A stretch of DNA of 64,000 bases from Pyropia yezoensis (taxonomy: Eukaryota > Rhodophyta > Bangiophyceae > Bangiales > Bangiaceae), in NCBI GenBank assembly GCA_009829735.1, contig CM020619.1, positions 3,044,590-3,108,589 on the forward strand, read 5' to 3'. Positions 1-10,679 of this stretch are shown here, piece after piece. The notes under the pieces were generated by a model that saw only the letters and a list, made by a program, of their open reading frames with translations, was not told where the DNA came from and searched no databases. Each line of letters opens with the position of its first letter. Position 1 is the first letter of the stretch. Position numbers and translations under genes: made by a program.

Positions 1-459
1 CCCGGGAGTACCGGGCTGGGGTCACTGGCGCATCTGCCCCCCCCCGGTGGGGTGGTGGTGGCGAGCCTTCCGCCTCACCACAATGTCGGCGGCGGGGTTG
101 GCCGCCCGCCCCCCCACCCGCCTGGGGTGTCGATGAGCATGCCTCTGGCTGGGCCAGCCCAGGCGGTGGTAGCGCAGTCGGTCGAGATAGCGGGCGCGGG
201 CCTGTCCGCGGCGATGGCCAAGCTCGCCGCCCACACGCGAGTGCTCGACCAGGTGGAGGCGGCGGCAGCGAAGGCCAACGCCGCCCTTGCAACGTGCAAG
301 GCGGTCGTCGAATCGTCGGCAGCAGGCGTCATAGCCGCTCGCGGGGTGCTAAACGATGCCCAGGCGGCGGCGGCCGCCACAGCCGCGACGGCCGCGTCAG
401 CGGCGGCAGCGCAGCGGGAAGGCGGGGGGGGGGTGCCGTCGGGTACGGGGGGGGGGTAA
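1..459 (+). CDS. 3' end of an alanine-rich coiled-coil protein (partial)
   Basis: The reading frame is open from the left edge of the window to a TAA at 457-459, so this is the C-terminal part of a longer gene. About residues 45-130 are rich in Ala, Val, Glu and Lys in a helix-forming pattern (for example AKLAAHTRVLDQVEAA), followed by a Gly-rich tail. This looks like a coiled coil. I recognise no family. The Gly tail is encoded by two poly-G runs (422-432 and 447-456), so the exact end is sensitive to homopolymer errors. Confidence that it is coding rests on the open frame and helix-like composition only. Confidence 0.4.
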   Translation, partial: PGSTGLGSLAHLPPPGGVVVASLPPHHNVGGGVGRPPPHPPGVSMSMPLAGPAQAVVAQSVEIAGAGLSAAMAKLAAHTRVLDQVEAAAAKANAALATCKAVVESSAAGVIAARGVLNDAQAAAAATAATAASAAAAQREGGGGVPSGTGGG

Positions 460-1856
460 CGGCGGGCCAACAGAGAGCGCAGCGCAGCGCTCACGCGGGG
501 GATGGCATGTGTATGGGGGGGAAGCAGGCGCTGCCAGTGGGCCTGTGCGGTAGGAAGGCGGGGCGGAGAAGTGGGGATGCTTCGAGCATGGGCCGAGTCC
601 TGTGCCACACGCCCGGTTGACTGGTGCTCATTCACTCTCTCTTGTGAGTGTCGAGGGGGGGGAGGGGGTGTGTGCCGTCCACCCGCCGGACGGGCGGACG
701 GGCCTGCTAGGCTGGCGCGTCAGGGAGGACCCCGCCCACGCAGCGCCTGGGAGTCTCCCCGACGTGGCACCTGGCGCGCCCTGGTGTGGCATGGGTGGCG
801 CGCTCCGCGGCGACTATCGCCGCACCGCGGCGACCACCGCCACGGCGGAGGCTATGGGCCTGGGAAGGGAAGCCGGGCAGCCGCCGCGCCTCTCAGGGTG
901 GGGCGCCTCCCCCCCCTCGTACACTGCCAGCCCTCTCCGCGGGGGCGTTTTCCGACGGACGTTGCGCCCGTCGGGCGCGCGACCCACCACGCGCGCCCAA
1001 GGGGGGATGTCTCAGGGGCATACGTCGCGTGGGTGGCGACCCACCGCTCGCGTGCCCCTGCCAGCACGGCGCCGCTTTCCGTACGCACCTACAGGGACGT
1101 TCGCGGGTCCCTGCGCCTTACCGTTTATCCTTTCTCTCTTTCGTCCTCCTTGAGACGTTCGTGGCCACACGTCCCCGCACCGACACGGGCGGCGCGCTCT
1201 TTCGTGTACACAGTACCTGTACAGTATGGTACGAACAAGCAACTGCACCGCTTCAGCTCCTACGCCCCTTCACGCTTTACGCGGATAGCTGTCTGGCCGC
1301 CATCAGGCGCAGCCACCGACCGCGGCTACCCCCGCACCCGGGTGCCCGCCGCCCGACGCGTTGGAACGGTTGCGCACGTGTCCGGCGTGAGAGGGAGGCC
1401 CCCTTGCAGTCCCCTCCCCTCCATCTGCGCTCAATCGGCGGCGCGGGCAGCTGCCCAGGCGCGCGATAGCCCGGAACCGTTGTGGAGGCGAGTGGGTTGT
1501 GACTGCCCCATGGGCCGACTGCCGCGTGAAACGTATGGCTGCCAGCGAGGACCCCCGACCGACAGGGAGAGAGGATTCCCCGACACACTAGTGCTAGTGG
1601 GTGGATTTCCCCCCTTCCGCATTCTGTGGCCGCCTTTTTTCTTCTATTTTTTTTCAGAGCGGTTACCTGCGCGGGCGGGAGCGAGGTGGAAGAAAGAAGG
1701 GGCATGTGGCGCGGGCCACCCCCCACACCTCCCATCTTCGTCACCAGACCCCCAAAAGTGAAGAGCCAGGCAGGAGATCCCGTCCCTAGCGCTGGCGCGT
1801 CTTTTGATCCCGCTCCCCGCTACCACCCCTATGTACCGTCCCCTACACCGAGACCG
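460..1856. other. intergenic, no supported gene
   Basis: GC-rich DNA with several overlapping open frames of low-complexity composition and no recognisable domain. A T-rich patch (about 1634-1656) interrupts the GC-rich background. It separates the partial gene on the left from the 3' end of the minus-strand PP2C-like gene, so it probably holds two 3' untranslated regions. Confidence 0.5.
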
Positions 1857-3743
1857 TCACCACCGCGAGTGCAGCACCGCCACAGTCGCGTCGTCTACCT
1901 GGCCGCCCGCCCCCCACACGAGCCCGCCGACCCCATCCGCCGCGGCCCGAACACCGCCAGCGATGCGGTCCCCTCCTCCGCCTCCCCCCCCTCCCCCGCC
2001 TTTGCCGGCGGCCGCGGCCGCCACCACCTTCCCAAGGCAACCCGTCACGTTGCCGTCGGCAACGCCCACCCAGCACTCCACGTCGGCGGCGACCACCAAT
2101 ACGCGCACACCGCCCCCGGCGGACGCTGCGGCACGCGACACGGGCACGGCGGCCACGTCCGGGATCTGGATCACCCCACTGGAGCGGAGACCGCTCGCGC
2201 CGAGCAGCCGGCTGACGCCCACAGCCGCACCGCCAGGCCCAGCTAGGACGTGGCCCCGCCGCGTGCGCCCGCCCGCTGTGGCAATGCGCTCCCGCTCCAC
2301 GGGACACCGCGACGTGTGGGCGGTGCTCAGCGTGTGGACCGTGTGGGGGGTGCCGGCGGGCGCAGACGCAGCCGGGGGGGTGGCAAGGAAACACGTGATG
2401 GCGCCAACATTGCCCACCGTCACGTGGCCGCCACGGATGACCGCCAGCGTCGCCGACGCACCCGACGACGCCGACCCAGGGAGGGCGTCGGCTGCCAGGG
2501 AGGCGTCGACAAATGCAGAGTGAACAGCCGCCGACACGGCCGCCGCCGACGACGTAGTGGGGAAGGGAAGACCGCCCGCGGCGGCACCATTGAGGACGCC
2601 ACCGCCAGGCCGTGGCGAGGAAGGATGCCCACCACCTGGCCGCAGGGAAGTTGGGGGGGTAGCGGTGGCACCACCGTCATCTGCGCTCGCCCTTCTGGGA
2701 GGCAGCCGCAGGTGCCGCTGCACGGCCGCCATAAGCACTGCCGCGGCGGTGGCGGCGGCGGCCGCCCCCGCTGGCCCATGTCCCCGGGTGACCGCTACAG
2801 CGGCGAAGTCCTCGGCCGGCCGCAGCACCACCGCGTGGCGGTCGAGGGAGCCAATGTCCCGCAAGGAGTGGAGCAGCCCCGTCCGCACCGCGACCCCAGC
2901 CGCCTGTCGTCGAGGGAGCGCGCCAGGTGGCACGCCCGCGTGGCCGCTCAAGGGGCCTGACCGTGACCGCCCTCCCCCGCGGCCGCCGATGGCTGGCGGC
3001 GACTGGCCACCGACATGCAGCTCCCCGCTGCTGCCGCTGCCAGTGCTGCTGCTGCCCGCGCTCGATGGGTCGATGCTGCTGCCGCCGCCACCGGTGCTGC
3101 CTCCGCCGCCGCCGCCGCCGCCACCCTTACCGCCACTGATAGACAAGGAAGCGAGCGACGGGAGCGAAGAAAACGTAGGGAGCGACCCAAACGAGAGCGT
3201 TAATGGCGGTGGCCGCCGCCGTGCCACCACCACCGACGTGGCGCACGTGTTGGGCAGCGGTGCAGGTGGGGCGGTCGCGGGCGCCGACGCCGCCGCGCCC
3301 CCTCCCGCCGCGACAGACGACCCCGACGCGGCTGACGAGGCTGACGTGAAGGAGCGTCGGACCCATGGTGGGCCCCCTTCGGCTGACGCGCCCGGTGCCC
3401 GAGCCGCAGCTGCCGCTGCCGCCGCCGCCGCCGTCGCATCCGTGTCCGGCGTGGGGCCGAGCGCAATGCCCTCAAGCTCCTCCCCACTCACGCTGCTGCC
3501 ACAGTCACTGAGGCCACCAGCACCGCCGCTGCCGCCGCCGCCAAGTCCGTCCTCGGCGCTTCGCTGGCGGCCGTGCGGGGCGGCGCGCCCCCGGCGGGGG
3601 GGACCCGCCGCCACAGCTGCCGCCGCCGCCGCCGCTACGCCCACGGACGTGGGGTCCACCCTCGACCGCCGGCGCTCCACCGTCGTGACGCCGAGGGTGG
3701 CTTCCTCGGCCACCTCCACCACCATCCCCCCCGACGGCTCCAT
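1857..3743 (-). CDS. PP2C-fold protein, probable pseudophosphatase
   Basis: Protein of 628 residues from the ATG at 3743. The first ~290 residues are low-complexity (Ala, Gly, Ser) with one Leu-rich stretch (LSFGSLPTFSSLPSLASL). The rest follows the order of PP2C (PPM) Ser/Thr phosphatase motifs: EDFAAVAVTRGHG (~311), a GNVGAITCFL strand (~444, family VANVGDSRAVL), VERERIATAGG, a GVSRLLG segment (~510, family AVSRAFGD), VIQIPDVAAV, VLVVAADVECW (~547, family FLILASDGLWD), and the final VDDATVAVL (~616, family DNxTVVVV). In active enzymes the first Asp of DGHGG binds metal; here it is Arg. Two later Asp residues remain. I infer a weak or dead phosphatase acting as a binding or regulatory protein. 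The frame stays open upstream to 5309, but that part is Pro- and Arg-rich over poly-G runs and I do not believe it is coding. Another possible start is Met7. Confidence 0.6.
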   Translation of the reverse strand: MEPSGGMVVEVAEEATLGVTTVERRRSRVDPTSVGVAAAAAAAVAAGPPRRGRAAPHGRQRSAEDGLGGGGSGGAGGLSDCGSSVSGEELEGIALGPTPDTDATAAAAAAAAAARAPGASAEGGPPWVRRSFTSASSAASGSSVAAGGGAAASAPATAPPAPLPNTCATSVVVARRRPPPLTLSFGSLPTFSSLPSLASLSISGGKGGGGGGGGGSTGGGGSSIDPSSAGSSSTGSGSSGELHVGGQSPPAIGGRGGGRSRSGPLSGHAGVPPGALPRRQAAGVAVRTGLLHSLRDIGSLDRHAVVLRPAEDFAAVAVTRGHGPAGAAAAATAAAVLMAAVQRHLRLPPRRASADDGGATATPPTSLRPGGGHPSSPRPGGGVLNGAAAGGLPFPTTSSAAAVSAAVHSAFVDASLAADALPGSASSGASATLAVIRGGHVTVGNVGAITCFLATPPAASAPAGTPHTVHTLSTAHTSRCPVERERIATAGGRTRRGHVLAGPGGAAVGVSRLLGASGLRSSGVIQIPDVAAVPVSRAAASAGGGVRVLVVAADVECWVGVADGNVTGCLGKVVAAAAAGKGGGGGGGGGGDRIAGGVRAAADGVGGLVWGAGGQVDDATVAVLHSRW

Positions 3744-5410
3744 GCGCCGCGCGCAAGTGGGGGTGTGCGCACACCCCTGCCGGCCGCCCAACGTGCCACG
3801 GAGCGCAAGCGGCAATGGACGAGGCGTGCGGAAGGTAATGGGGAGCACCCCGTATGCTGCGACGACACAGACTAGAGTGCGCACGGGGATGGGACAGGGG
3901 CGAAGGGCGGTGCGACTACGAATGTGGGGGGGGGGGGGGGGGGGGGGGGGGAGGGGCGGCCGGGGGGGGGGGGGGGGGGGTAGGCGAGCACCGCGGCGTA
4001 GCGCAGCGCGGTAGCCGGGAGTCGTGGCGGTAGGAGCGCCACCCAACTCGCCCACACGCCTCGCCACCAAGAAGAGAAAGAGGGGACCCGACAGCACGAC
4101 GGGCACGACACCCGACCCGGGGTGCCACCCGCAGGCGGACGGGAGCGCCCAAGCAAGACGCCGATGGCAAAGAGGTGCGACAAGAGGTAGAGGAGAAAAC
4201 GGGGGGTGGGGGGGGGGAGGGGGAAGAGGAGAGGGGGGGGGGGAGGGCACGGGTAGAGAGGTGACGCCGTGGAACAAAGGGCAAAAGAGGGGGGTTGGTG
4301 GCGGCGGCACACCCCCACACCCCCGCGGCAGCGGCACACGCACAAGCCAAAGACGGAGACGCCCCCGTGGCGCCCGGCCAGCGTGGAAACGTCGTGCAGG
4401 CGCGGGGGGCGAGGGACGGAAGGAATGGGAGTGGGGGGGGGGGGGGGGGGGGGGAATGGGGACCAGAGTGGCAGCAGGGGTGGCAGCGGGGGGGGGCTGC
4501 CAGACCCCCACGCGCGTCGTGCAGGATGGGGCAACGGGGAACGCCTCGTCACGCCAACGGCGGCCGTGGGGTTGGCACGTTGCCGTGGGTGCCGGCGTCG
4601 GCGGCGGGGGGGGGGTGGGTGGCTTGGTTGGGGGCGGCGGGAGGGCGGCGGCGGCCGTGGGGGGCGCCTCGGTGCCAGCGCGCTGCCGGCCGCCTCCGCC
4701 GGGTGCGCCACGGCGGAAGCAGCGCCACGCCCCGCCGGCCAGCCGCGCGGGCGCCGGGCTGCCAATCCCAGAACGCCCACGGGGCGGCCACACCAGCGTT
4801 GCCCCGTCGCCCCCCCTCCCCCCCCACCCCCCCCACCCGAGCCCCGTTTTCGCTGGGTGGCTGGCCGGCGCCGGGCGAGGACTCTTGCGGGTCCCGCACC
4901 ACGCTCCCCCCCCTCGGGCTGTGGCTGTGTGACAGCGCGTGGGTGTGGCAAACAGCGCGTGGGGGGGGTGCTGGCTGTCTCCGCGGCGGCGGGGCGATCC
5001 GGTCAGGGGCTTCACAACCCACCCCCGCCTTTCCCCACTCTCCCCCCCGATTGGGTGGCTCTGGCGGCGGGTCGGGGGGGATGGCGTACAGCACACTTGT
5101 CCGTCTCGAGGCGCGCGCGAGCTACTGGCCATTGCCGGACATCGTGTCCGTCTGGGCGCGGTCAAACTGGTCCGGTGTTGCCAAACACAAAAATTCAGTC
5201 GGATGTCAAGATGGGTCAAAAATCTGAGGCTCGCTGATCTAATTTGTGCAGTGATCTTCTCCAAAGTACAAGCGTCTCGTGGTAGTTCAAGGCACATCGT
5301 CTGCAACAAGAGAAGAGGACGACGCTCGTGGGCAGTCTCAGCTCTCGTTCATACTGGCGTGATGGTTGTGGTGATGCTACGGATGGGCGGCCGTGGTTGA
5401 CCGGCGGGCC
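3744..5410. other. intergenic between divergent genes
   Basis: Upstream region shared by the minus-strand PP2C-like gene and the plus-strand Ala/Val-rich gene. It holds several poly-G runs (3926-3980, 4430-4453) and a more AT-rich block around 5180-5330 that could hold promoter elements. Long open frames here are Pro/Gly/Arg-rich on both strands, as expected of GC-rich non-coding DNA. Confidence 0.5.
3926..3980. repeat. poly-G tract
   Basis: Two long G runs (26 and 19 bases) separated by ten mostly G/C bases. They could form G-quadruplexes on the plus strand and are a likely site of assembly length error. Confidence 0.9.
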
Positions 5411-5580
5411 GTCCCCATCCTCATGCTCATCCCCTTGCCCATCCCCTTCCTCCCCCCCCTGGACCCGTTCCTGCTCATGTCCCCTCACTTGCTCAACTTG
5501 GCCCCCCTCCCTCCCCCCCCGCTCACCTCCTCTTGCTCCATGTCCATCCCGTGAGTCTACCCTCTTCCTCCCCCGCTGCC
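5411..5580 (+). promoter_or_regulatory. C/T-rich leader before an ATG
   Basis: About 170 bases of almost pure C and T, with short G-containing interruptions, end directly at the ATG at 5581. The same arrangement precedes the starts at 10680 and 13540, so it probably marks the 5' untranslated region or core promoter style of this genome. Confidence 0.4.
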
Positions 5581-7040
5581 ATGGCGCCCCCCCCTCCCCC
5601 CCTCCCGGAGCACGCCCTCCTCCTCACCCTCCTCCTTCCCCCCGCCGCTCTCCTCGCCGCGTCCATCCCGCTGCCCACCGCCGCCACCGCCGCCGCCGCT
5701 GCCACGGTCGCCGTTTCGGTGCTGCCGCCGCCCACCGCGGCGGTGGCGGTGGGTGCGGTGGCGGCGGCGGTGGCGGGCGGGGGGCTCCTCCACGCGCCAC
5801 GCCTCGTGGCTGCCCCCACCGCCCCCGCCCCCGCCGCCGCTGCCGCTGCCGCGGCCGTTGCGGTCGTGGCCGCCGCGGCGGCCGTCGCCGCGTCGGCGGC
5901 GGTGGCGGTCGCGACGGGGGGCGGGGAAGGGGCGGCCCCGCGGGCGGGGGGGGGGGGACGACGACGACGACCGCCGCCGCCGCCGTGGCTGGTGGCGCTC
6001 CAGTGGGGCGTGCCGCCACTGGCGGCCGCCGCCACGCGGGTGGCCGCCGTGGCCGCGGCCGCCACGTGGGGGCACGGCGGGGGGGGGGGGGGGTGCGCCC
6101 CTACCGCCGCCGCCGCCGCCGTCGCAGCTGCCGTGACGGCGGTGGGCGGGCGGGCGACAGCGACGGCAGCGGCGGCGGCGGCGGCGGCGGCGGGGAGGGG
6201 CGGGAGGCGGGGTGGGGGGGGGGGGGGTGGCCGCCGCGGGTGGTGGCGCCCCCCCCCCCCGCGGGCCGCCCTTGTCGTGGCGGGGGTGACCTGGGCGGCC
6301 GCCGCCGCCGCCGGCCCCGCCCCCTTGTGCCGCCTTGGCGGCGGCGGCCTTGCCGGCGTGGCCGGCGGCGTGGCCGCCACCGCCGCCACCGCCGCCGCCG
6401 CCGCCGCCGCTGCCGCCACCGCGGCGCCCGCCGCGGCGGTGGCCCCCCAGTGGACCCGCGTTGGGGTGGCGGCGGCGACGGCCGCCGCGGGCGTCGCGGT
6501 GGGGGGGTTGGCGCTCACCGCGGCCACGGGGGGGCGCGGGGTGGCCGCCGCGGGGGCGGCGGCGGCGGCGGGGGCGGCGGTGCTGGCCGCCGCCACCGTG
6601 GCCGCCGCCGGGGCGCGACCGCCGTGGGGACATGCCGGGGGCCCCCGGGGGGGGGGAGCGCGCCGCCGCTGTGTGGCTGCCCCGCTGCAGCTGCTGCTGC
6701 CGCCGCCGTTGCGGGCGGTTGCAGATGCCGTGCCGGTGGTGGCAACGGCGGTGGGGACGGGGGGGGTGGCCGTTGCCGCGGCGGTGGTGCTGGCCGCCGT
6801 GGTGGTGGAGGGTGGTGCAGGGGTGGCCGCCGCCGCTGCCGCCGCCGGGGGTGTGCCGCCGCTGCCGCCGCGCCGCTTCCTCCTCCCCCTGCCCCTGGCG
6901 GTGGGCTTTCCCGCTGTCGTTGCCGCCGCCCTGGTCGCCGCGGCGGCAGCGGCCGACGGGGGCGACCGTGGCCGCGGCAGCAGCAGCAGCACCGGCGGCG
7001 GCGACGGTGGGGGGTGCGGGGGGGATGGGGTGGTGGGCAA

Positions 7041-7072
<32 letters not shown>

Positions 7073-8559
7073 CCGCCCGTGTGGCGGCCGCCGCGGCGGG
7101 CGTGGCGGCCGCCCGCCTGGTGGCGGGCGACGACCCGGCGGCGGGCGCGCGGCTGCGGTGGGCGCTCCCCGCGGCGGCCGCCGCCGCCGCCGCCTACCCC
7201 GCCGCCGCCGTGTGGCGGGCGGCACGCCTGGGGGGGCTCGCTGCCCGCGCCGCGGCGGCGGTGTGGCTGTGCGCCCCCCCCGCGCCGCCGCCGCCGCCGC
7301 CGCCACCACCACCGCCGCTGCCGCCACCCTGGCTGGTGGCGGCGGCGGCCGCCGGCGGCAGTGGCGGGCGCTCCGTCCCCCACCCCCCCGCCGGCGGCCG
7401 CCGCCGCCCCCACCCGTGGGCGGGGGCGGCGCCCCCGCCGCCGTCGCCGACGCCGTCACCGTCGCGGCTGGCCACCCCCCGCCGCCGCCGCCGCGGGGCG
7501 CCCCCCCCCCTGTCCTCCCCGGCACGCGCCGCCGTGCCTGGAGCCGCCGGCACCACCACGGCAGCGGCGGTGCCGCCGTCGGTCGGCACCGTGTGGGCGG
7601 CCGTGGCGGGCACGGGCGACGGGGGCGCCGCGTCCCCCCCCTCCCCGGCCGACGGCCACGCCTTGGCCACCACCGCCGCCGCGGCCGTCACCGCCGCCGC
7701 CGCCGTGGCGGCCGCCGCCGCCCCGCTCCCCGTTGCGGCGGCGGCGGCGGCGGCGGCGGTCGCCGCGGTGTGGCGGGCGCCCATCGTGGGGGGGGTGGGG
7801 GGGGCGGTCGCCGCGGTCGGCTCCCCGGCAGTGGCCGCCGCCGCCGCCGCCTGGGCGGCCGTTGCCTGGGGGGGGGCCCTGTCGGCGGCGGCGCGGCGGC
7901 CGCCGGCAGCGGGCGCAGCGGCGGGGGGGGGGGGGGGGGGGTGACGGCGGTGGCGCCCTCCCCGTCGGCGCCGGTGGGGCGGGTGGCGCCGGGGGCGGCG
8001 GTGGCCGCTGGGACGCCCGCCTGGTCGCGCTCCCCGTCGCTCCCCGCGCCGGCCGTTGCCGCGGGCGGCGGCGCCGTCGACGGCGGGTCGCTCCCGCCCC
8101 CCCCGGCGGGAGCCCCCCCCCCCCGCCCGCGTGCGTGCGCCGCCGCCCGCCTGGCGCTGGCGGCCTGGTCGGCGGGCGCCGCCGCCGGCCGTGACGCTGC
8201 CGCCGTCACCGCCGCGGTCGCCGTCACCGCCGCGGCGGCGCCGTCGGCGGTGGATGCGGTGGGGCTGGTGGGGGGAGCGGGGGGAGTGGCCGCCACCCCC
8301 ACCACCGCCGCCGCCGCCGCGTCGGTGGCGGTGGTGGCCCTCGCCGCCGCCGCCGCGTGGTACCCGTGCGCGGCGGAAGTGGCGGCCCGCCGGCGTCGCC
8401 GGTGGGGGGATGGCGGGGAGGGGGGGGGCGATGGCGGCGGCGGCGGCCGTGGCCGCGGCCGTGGCCGTGGCCGTCGGCTGCCCTCGTGGGCCACCGGGGG
8501 GGGAGGGGTGGGGTGGGGGGGATTCCGAGGGGCCCCGCCGGCATCTGCTGGCCCCCGCA

Positions 8560-8590
<31 letters not shown>

Positions 8591-9818
8591 GGCGGGTGTG
8601 GCCGCCGCCGGCCGGCGGGTGGCCAAGGCGGTGGGGGAGGTGGCCGAGACGGTGGCGGAGGGGGTGGCCCGCCCGGGTGGGCGGGTGGCCGTGGCGGCGG
8701 CGGTGCCGCCCGCACTGGCCGCCGCGTGGGCGGCCGTTGCCGCCGTCGGTGGTGGTGGCGGCGGCGGCAGCGGCGGCGGCGGCGGCGGCGGTGTGGTGGC
8801 GGCGGCGGCGGCGGCGCTGGCCGCCACCCCGCCGCCGGTGGTGGTGCGGCTGGCGGCGGCCCACGGGGTGGCCACCGCAGTGGCGGCGGGGGTGTGTGCG
8901 GGGGCGGCCGCCACCGGGCCGCCGCTGCCGCCGCCGTCGCCGCCACCACCGCCGCCGCTGCTGCGCGCGGCCGGCGGCGGCGGAGGTGGCGGGGGCGGGG
9001 GCGGGGACGCCACCCTCCCGTCTCCCCCGCCCCCCACCGCGCCCGCCACCACGTCGGCGGCGGGCGGTCGGCGTTGGCGGGCGGCGCATCGGGCGGCGGC
9101 GTCTGCGGCGGCGGCGGTGGCCGCGGCGTCGTGGGCGGCCGCCGCGGTCGGGGCGGCGGCCACCCCCGGCGCCCTCCCCCGAGGGGTGCGGGTGGTGGCG
9201 GCCGTTGCGGGGCCGGCGGTGATGGTGGGGGTGGCCGCCGCCGCCGCCACCGCCACCGCCACCGTCACCGCCACCGCCGTGACAGACGGGGATGGGCGTG
9301 ACGGCGGCGACGGCAGAGGCGACGGCGGCGGCGGCGGCGGCGGTGGGGGGCCGACCGCCGCTGCACCGACCGTCCTGTCGGCGGCGGTGGCGGTCGCAGC
9401 GGCCGCCGCCGTGGCCACTGCCGCGGCCGCGGCGGCGGCCGCTGCGGCGGTGGGGCCCACCCGTGGCGGGCCCCCCTCCCCGCCCCGGGCCGCCGCCGCC
9501 ATTGCGGTGCTGCTCGCCGCGGCGGCGGCGCCGGTGCGGGCGCTCGCCGCCCGCCGACCCGCCCCCGTCGGCGGCGGCGGCGGGAACGGCGGCGGCGGCG
9601 GCGGCGGCGGCGGGTGTGCGTGTGGCCGGCCGCCCGCGGGCGGTGGCGGCGCTGCTGCCGGCCGTGCGGTGGTGGTGGCGGCCGCCGCGACGGCGGCGGT
9701 GCGGTCGGCCGACGTGGCGACGCTGGCGGCGGTGGTGGGGGCTGTGGCGGTTGGCGCGGCGGCGGTGGGGGCTGTTGACGCCCAGCGGCGCCGCCGGTGG
9801 GTGCCTGGGCGGGTATGA
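5581..9818 (+). CDS. very long Ala/Val-rich hydrophobic protein, function unknown
   Basis: Starts at the ATG after a C/T-rich leader, with an N-terminus like a membrane segment (ALLLTLLLPPAALLAAS). About 1,400 residues, dominated by Ala, Val and Gly with repeated 15-25-residue hydrophobic stretches broken by Arg-rich, Pro-rich or Gly-rich loops. The pattern suggests many membrane segments but could also be plain low complexity. The frame switches at a 19-base G run (7923-7941); beyond it the same Ala/Val-rich character continues in another frame to the stop at 9816-9818, so I treat the switch as a homopolymer length error. Codons end almost always in G or C. I recognise no family. An antisense open frame (7688-10024) is equally long and Ala/Pro/Thr-rich, which lowers confidence. 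Confidence 0.4.
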
Positions 9819-10559
9819 GGGGAGGCGGGGGGGGTGGTAAGGGGGAGGTGAGGGCGCCTACGGGCTGGCGGCGTCGCCGAGCCGAGGCGTCCGCGAGCGC
9901 CGCGTCGCCGGCGGTGCTGCGCCTCTGCGGATGGGCGCCGCGCAGCCAGGGGGAAGCGGCGGCCGCCGCCGCCGCCGCCGCCGCCGCCGCTGCCGCCGAC
10001 GGCCGCCGCCATTGCCGTTACCACCGTCGCCGCCGAGGCCGCCGCCGCCGCATCCTGCCGAGTCGGGAGTGGGATGCAGGGGGTACGCGGCGGCGGGGGA
10101 CAAGGGCATGCCGCCGCCGCTGCCGCTGCCGCCGACGCTGATGTGGCGGGGGAGCGCCGCCCGGAGCGGCCGCGGCGACGGTAACAACCACGGGGACTGG
10201 GAGCGGGAGAGGGGCGAGAGGGAGCCTTGGGAGGGGGCCTGGTCCCTCACTTTACGTCCGCCCTCTGGTGGCGTCCGTTTCCTTTTTTCCCCATTTATCA
10301 TTGTTCCTTTCGCTGAAAATAATTTCCCTATCATACTTGTCCAATTTCCGACATACGAGCACAAATGCATGCTACATACGCGGTCGAAAATGACCACGTG
10401 GGGATTACCAACATGTTTCAGTTCGCCAAGGAGTCATTTTGGAGTTTGCGTCGCATCGGCCGGGGTCGCCGACGAAGGCTCTGCGTGCGCAAGGCTTCAC
10501 GTCGGGACACAACGTGATGCTGCCGGCCGCACGCCGACGGCCCTACCATTTCCTCCACC
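9819..10559. other. intergenic, upstream of EBP2
   Basis: No supported gene. GC-rich triplet repeats (GCC/CCG, about 9960-10060) give way to an AT-richer block at about 10260-10440, the likely promoter region of the EBP2 gene. Confidence 0.5.
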
Positions 10560-10679
10560 CTGCTCTCCTCCCGACCCTGCCCCCACCCACTCCTCGCCCC
10601 ACTTACATCCTCCCCGTCCCCCCACCCTTCTTTTCCACCCCCCAACCTCGTATCTTCTCCCCCCGCCTCGGCAGCAGCC
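10560..10679 (+). promoter_or_regulatory. C/T-rich leader of EBP2
   Basis: About 120 bases made almost wholly of C and T run up to the ATG at 10680, with a short CGGCAGCAGCC just before it. This is probably the 5' untranslated region. Confidence 0.45.

Noticed and set aside
3744-5309. Upstream continuation of the PP2C frame for another 520 codons
   Set aside because: Composition is Pro/Arg/Gly-rich over poly-G runs and unlike any PP2C N-terminus; the ATG at 3743 gives a more normal start.
7688-10024. 778-residue minus-strand open frame
   Set aside because: Antisense to the Ala/Val-rich gene, Ala/Pro/Thr-rich, no domain; long open frames on both strands are expected in DNA this GC-rich.
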